The notes under the pieces were generated by a model. The model did not search any database, had not been told where the DNA came from, and was given only the letters and a program-made list of their open reading frames with translations. A stretch of 34,578 nucleotides of DNA from Gammaproteobacteria bacterium. Its GTDB lineage: Bacteria > Pseudomonadota > Gammaproteobacteria > Steroidobacterales > Foliamicaceae. Of this stretch, positions 31,701 to 34,578 are shown in pieces (within the stretch, counting starts at the first letter, position 1; each line of letters starts with the position of its first letter). The translations under genes and the position numbers were made by a program. Location: assembly GCA_011523505.1 (NCBI GenBank), contig WTGP01000016.1, forward strand, positions 1 to 34,578. Reading direction: 5' to 3'.

Positions 31701-34576
31701 TGGATCTCGTATTGAGCGGTGTTGTCGCCATCGTTACCGAGCTCCACCAGCTTGAAGCGGTTCGACACATTGGTTGTACCCTGCATCGCCACGAACTCCA
31801 CTTCCAGGGTGCCGTACGGATGCGGTTCAATCGCAATGTCGTCGTCGCGGACCTCGAAACTGGCTACTCGCCCGCCGCCGGAGCCTTCCTCGTAGTCAAA
31901 GTCCGAGACATCGCGGATGTCCGGGCGGTCGTTGTCGCTGTTATCCAGGTCGCCGATAGCCACGGCCAGCTTGAAGCTGGCTGACGCCGAATTGGCATCC
32001 TCACCTTTACCGTCTTTCGCGGTTACGGTGACCGTGTAAACGCCGGCTTCCTCCGGCACCTTGCCCTCGACGTTGGTCATCGCGCCGGACTCTTCATCGA
32101 TCTGCAGCCAGTCCACCGCGTCGCCGTCGGCGTCATGCACGACGATGGAATAGTAGAGCTTGCTGCTGTCTTCGTCCGTAAACGCGGCTTCTTCGCCCGA
32201 TGTCTTCAGGCCAAAGCTCAGCCATTCGCCTTCACGCGCATCCTCGGCGTCCAGGCGGTCGTCCACCGTGACCCACCAGTCGCCGATCATGCCGGCAACC
32301 GGGCCGTCCGCCGTGTTCGTAACGGTGACGTCGATCATCACATATGCGGAACCCCGGGTGTCCTCTTCGTCTTCTCCCGGCGCAGTGAGGTACATATCCG
32401 TGGCAATGATCTTGAGTTCGAACTCGCCGTCCGTGTAGTCCTCATAACTCAATTCCTGATCGTCCTTGAGCTTGAGCATGCCGTCGACCACCTCGAACTT
32501 GTCACTGGCTTCGCCGTCCACTTCGAACGTATACGTATGCTGCCCGTGCGGGTGCATGGCGTTGTCGACATCCTCCACGGCCACCATGCCGAAGCTGGCG
32601 CCCATGGCGTTTTCTGCGACTTCCACCGCCGTAACCACGGAGGTAACGTCATCATCCGTCTGCCTCAGCTTCACGGAACTGGGCGCGGCGTTCTCCGCGT
32701 CCACGACCACGTAGAACGTGGCCTCACCGGTGGCGCCGTCGGCGTCGGTCGCCACGATCGTGACCATGGCCTCGATATTGTTGCCGTCGTCCGGCGGCGT
32801 GCCGTGAACGCGTCCGGTCACGCTGCCGTCGCTATCGGTGGTCACCGCAAGGCTCAGCCAGTCCTGATCCGACGACAGGGTGTAGGTGAGCGTATCGCCG
32901 TCTTCATCGGAGAACAGGGCGCCCAGGTCCACTTCCATGCTGCCTTCGGCGCCGTTCACCAGGGCGAACGGAGCGATCGCCATCTCGGCGTCCGCCATCG
33001 GGGCGTCGTTCATGTCCGTCACCGAAACGGTCACGGTCGCGCTATCGCTATTGGTTCCATCGCTGGCTTCAACCATCAGCTCACGGCTCATGGTGTCGGA
33101 CTCGTAGTTCTCGCCACCGCCCACATACGTGATCGCGCCGCTGGCGGAATCAATCGCAAACAGGCCGTCGTCGTTGCCGCCGGAGATGGAATACTCAAGC
33201 ATGTCGCCGTCCGAATCGCTCGCCGACACCATGCCCACCTCAACCGCAGTGGTGCTGCCATCGGCGTTCTCGGCCAGGTCGAACGCGTAACTGTCCTCGC
33301 CGAACATCGGCGTGTTGTCGTTGGCGCCGGTAACGGTAACCATCACCATGGCCTCGGAACTCGCAACGCCGTCGCTGGCGCTTACCGTCAGCTCGTGACT
33401 GGCGGTGGTCTCCGCATCCTCGCCGCTGCCCACATAGGTGATCGCGCCGCTGGCGGAATCGATCGCGAACAAGCCATCGTCATTGCCGGCCGTGATGGAG
33501 TAGGTTACCGAGTCGCCTTCGTCCGAGTCGCTTGCCGACACCATGCCCACATCAACCGCTGTGGTGCTGCCGTCGGCGTTTTCGGCCAGATCGAACGCGT
33601 AACTGGAGTCGCCGAACGCCGGCGCTTCATTCACGTTCAGAATCGAGATGTCAACCGTGGTCTCGTCACTGGACGTGCCGTCGCTGACCTCGACCGTCAA
33701 TGTGTGGGAAGGACCGGTTACCGAAGAACGGTAGTCCTCGCCCGTGCCCACGTAGCTGATCTCGCCGGTAGCCGCATCGATCGCGAACAGCCCGGCGTCG
33801 TTGCCGGCCGTAATCGAGAAGGTATGCGTGTCGGCCGCGTCCTCGTCGCTCGCCTCAACCATGCCCAAAGACACCGCTGTGGTGCTGCCGTCGGCGTTCT
33901 CGTTCAGATCGAATGCATATGCGTCCTGAGCGAACATCGGGTCGTCGTTCGCGTCGGTGACCGTAATGGTCACGCCGACACTGGCCGACATTGCAGGGTC
34001 GCCGTCATCGGTGACCGTCACGGTGACCGTGACTTCCGCGCCGTCCTCGAAGTTCAGGCTCGCGTCGTCGGCAAGCGCCAACCACCAACCGCCCGCATCG
34101 TCCTGCTTGGTGACGAAATTGGCATCGGAAGTGCTGAGCGTATGCGTTTGCCCGGCATCTTCGTCGCCGAGCGTAATCTCGCCGAGCAGCGCACCGGTTA
34201 CGTTCTCCTCAACTGTCGATACCGCTTCCATACCGTCTGGTGTGGTTCCGTCAGCAACCGAAATGGTCGGGGCCTCGTTGACGTCATTGATGGAAACGCT
34301 GACCGTGTGGGTGGCGGACTCGCCATCGCCGCTGGCCGTAATGGTCACTTCGATGGGAGACGTGTCGGTCTCGAAGTCCAGCATGGTGCCGGCCTTCAAC
34401 TTGAGGTTGCCGTCGGCGACCTCGAAGTTGTCGTTATCCACCGTTACCGAGGTGGCGTTCTCGGTGGCTACCGCAGTAACTACGCCGCCATCGGCGTTTT
34501 CGTCCACGGAGCCTTCCGCGTCCGCCGTGATGACCGCGGCCGGAGGTGGCGGCGTAGTTACTGCGGTAGCCACCGA
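28766..34576 (-). CDS. Giant cadherin-repeat surface adhesin, paralogue (5' end outside window)
   Basis: The frame is open to the window edge; 1936 residues are visible. After a TTPPPP linker and a block matching the start of the other adhesin (LTAV/VTAVATEN, GNLKLK, NDVNEAP), it has cadherin repeats of about 107 residues (YAFDLAENADGSTTAV, GLFAIDSASGAITYVG), absent from the visible part of the paralogue. The rest parallels it: a CADG block (DEDGDTLTYTLSS), WWVTVDDRLDAEDAREGEWL, DIRDVSDFDYEEGSG, WSHDNATP and an acidic linker ending LLGDYVLAIDDIDIA. DxDGD loops suggest calcium binding. There is no LPXTG or RTX array. It is likely a secreted or surface adhesin. Confidence 0.88.
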   Translation of the reverse strand, partial: SVATAVTTPPPPAAVITADAEGSVDENADGGVVTAVATENATSVTVDNDNFEVADGNLKLKAGTMLDFETDTSPIEVTITASGDGESATHTVSVSINDVNEAPTISVADGTTPDGMEAVSTVEENVTGALLGEITLGDEDAGQTHTLSTSDANFVTKQDDAGGWWLALADDASLNFEDGAEVTVTVTVTDDGDPAMSASVGVTITVTDANDDPMFAQDAYAFDLNENADGSTTAVSLGMVEASDEDAADTHTFSITAGNDAGLFAIDAATGEISYVGTGEDYRSSVTGPSHTLTVEVSDGTSSDETTVDISILNVNEAPAFGDSSYAFDLAENADGSTTAVDVGMVSASDSDEGDSVTYSITAGNDDGLFAIDSASGAITYVGSGEDAETTASHELTVSASDGVASSEAMVMVTVTGANDNTPMFGEDSYAFDLAENADGSTTAVEVGMVSASDSDGDMLEYSISGGNDDGLFAIDSASGAITYVGGGENYESDTMSRELMVEASDGTNSDSATVTVSVTDMNDAPMADAEMAIAPFALVNGAEGSMEVDLGALFSDEDGDTLTYTLSSDQDWLSLAVTTDSDGSVTGRVHGTPPDDGNNIEAMVTIVATDADGATGEATFYVVVDAENAAPSSVKLRQTDDDVTSVVTAVEVAENAMGASFGMVAVEDVDNAMHPHGQHTYTFEVDGEASDKFEVVDGMLKLKDDQELSYEDYTDGEFELKIIATDMYLTAPGEDEEDTRGSAYVMIDVTVTNTADGPVAGMIGDWWVTVDDRLDAEDAREGEWLSFGLKTSGEEAAFTDEDSSKLYYSIVVHDADGDAVDWLQIDEESGAMTNVEGKVPEEAGVYTVTVTAKDGKGEDANSASASFKLAVAIGDLDNSDNDRPDIRDVSDFDYEEGSGGGRVASFEVRDDDIAIEPHPYGTLEVEFVAMQGTTNVSNRFKLVELGNDGDNTAQYEIHHKSAAELAVDDEGEPLVNAKGEPTPIKPINYEMGDEVEFTVTATDGQGETDEQRVRVDVVDVDDAAPMFSQSSIDGATRKVDPMTEAGTTTLTVDQQDAATVVVVQLSEVWTDADTDVDELDFSVSGKGGLPDWIKVYGPDEWEDIYSRRDDVQRGDGPSGLRDRDPAIAIVIDHSASMGDDRSPGEALGSFMLTATDPEGNKTTETISIDVKDVNVDIPTASEDDVVTITGDPDGTGSLEMVFDQDLDPDFAAGESPVLVLYTWSHDNATPTDTTDDVIISVSTSPQPLPLLVDANGDGIPDVDGSGNVNRAYTTAGDATLTHTITAKVEYYEVNPDGTIRVVSHDAEAEVAADTTATPRAVPAASTASDDVSFHITTAATGLSVFVGATGQPAAAAGTVRLEVSTNGTSGWITEVGETAADATSGVTVAITLAVDEDSDGTSGDGGGLYYRVVYTYNDENGRPVEVESEVVDQLGNVTASTGNGDPTEGNNATLGNATAVDGTIRADTEGNPADVQWQMWVDANRNGTVQDNEWVDIAGETGVSLTITNEYVGSQLRAKVTYKHEDNSATEADESTWIRWVETTAPLDGPADPANVLPTRTQATEEIRVNITQTMDAMGAKTSVDGTGSGTVADEDEPLFFDSDGDTLTYNLASTAGLTFQAGNTVYVSGDLDATATGDQTQTLAIDADTGAITYYTNSVTTHDADPSDGAGNTLVVEVNANDGTGDTATDVTVTVRVNVSPTAINDDGADTALAAAEADAAALATPFTIAETAGVTAAQATSIRAFVELDVLDQNLVTDDYGTHTVTVMSKQANGKFAADGRFEVTHNGGGRVDSDTNGSTWEVRVKEGAKFDYESTANPMGVVTIKVTATDGGGHSVDAYFTIAITDVGGTGGNKATDDPHYRATPDRPDPKPAEDPETPGLKDDSDDSDEDGAVPPPEDEEDPGDGGMFIDDLIGDDLLGDYVLAIDDIDIA
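33000..33960 (-). repeat. Tandem cadherin-repeat coding DNA
   Basis: Near-identical DNA blocks coding for the AENADGSTTAV-type segment recur at about 33228-33311, 33539-33624 and 33858-33945, spacing 311 and 319 bp. The high nucleotide similarity points to recent unit duplication, and the repeat number may vary between strains. Confidence 0.75.
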
Positions 34577-34578
34577 GA

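Noticed and set aside
33000..33960. CRISPR-like array
   Set aside because: The repeats are about 310-320 bp, coding and in frame with the cadherin domains; there are no short palindromic repeats with spacers anywhere in the window.

Overview
The window is GC-rich bacterial DNA with Shine-Dalgarno-led genes, sigma70-type promoters and ATGA-coupled small operons. The gene content (cadherin-type giant adhesins, lipoprotein subtilase with P domain, IS21, VapBC, HigB-like and DUF4143 modules) fits a Pseudomonadota-like, perhaps environmental or host-associated bacterium. No rRNA, tRNA or housekeeping marker fixes the taxonomy. TGG is used widely for Trp and TGA ends coupled genes, so the standard code applies.

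Layout. Both edges carry the 3' parts of two paralogous giant cadherin-repeat surface proteins that point at each other (2-4867 on +, 28766-34576 on -). They share a C-terminal tail and an almost identical terminator, so the 24 kb between them is framed by an inverted repeat. Bases 4924-8586 hold small genes: a HigB/Gp49-like remnant, an unassigned gene, a coupled lipoprotein/conserved-domain pair, another coupled pair ending in a membrane protein, a strongly folded element at 7199-7293, and several proteins under 50 residues in an AT-richer stretch. Bases 8587-18325 hold a methyltransferase whose start abuts a G11 tract, a 1833-residue multidomain subtilase, and divergently a separately encoded propeptide-like protein overlapping a lipoprotein subtilase with Calx-beta and P domains.

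Bases 18326-28700 are a shuffled accessory zone: an integrase fragment, membrane-protein fragments, a DUF4143 ATPase broken by one TGA, a Fic fragment, an IS21 element inserted in a DUF2235 gene with a target duplication that allows the gene to be rebuilt in frame, two copies of a DUF1640-like coiled-coil membrane gene with identical promoter architecture and leader hairpin, an intact DUF4143 ATPase, an intact VapBC-type pair with a visible operator, and an orphan antitoxin whose toxin has been lost.

The two subtilases are predicted to be exported or anchored and sit between two predicted surface adhesins, so a shared cell-surface role (adhesin processing, nutrient proteolysis) is possible but is inference. 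The right half looks like an island where toxin-antitoxin-like and mobile modules have been duplicated, inverted and broken.
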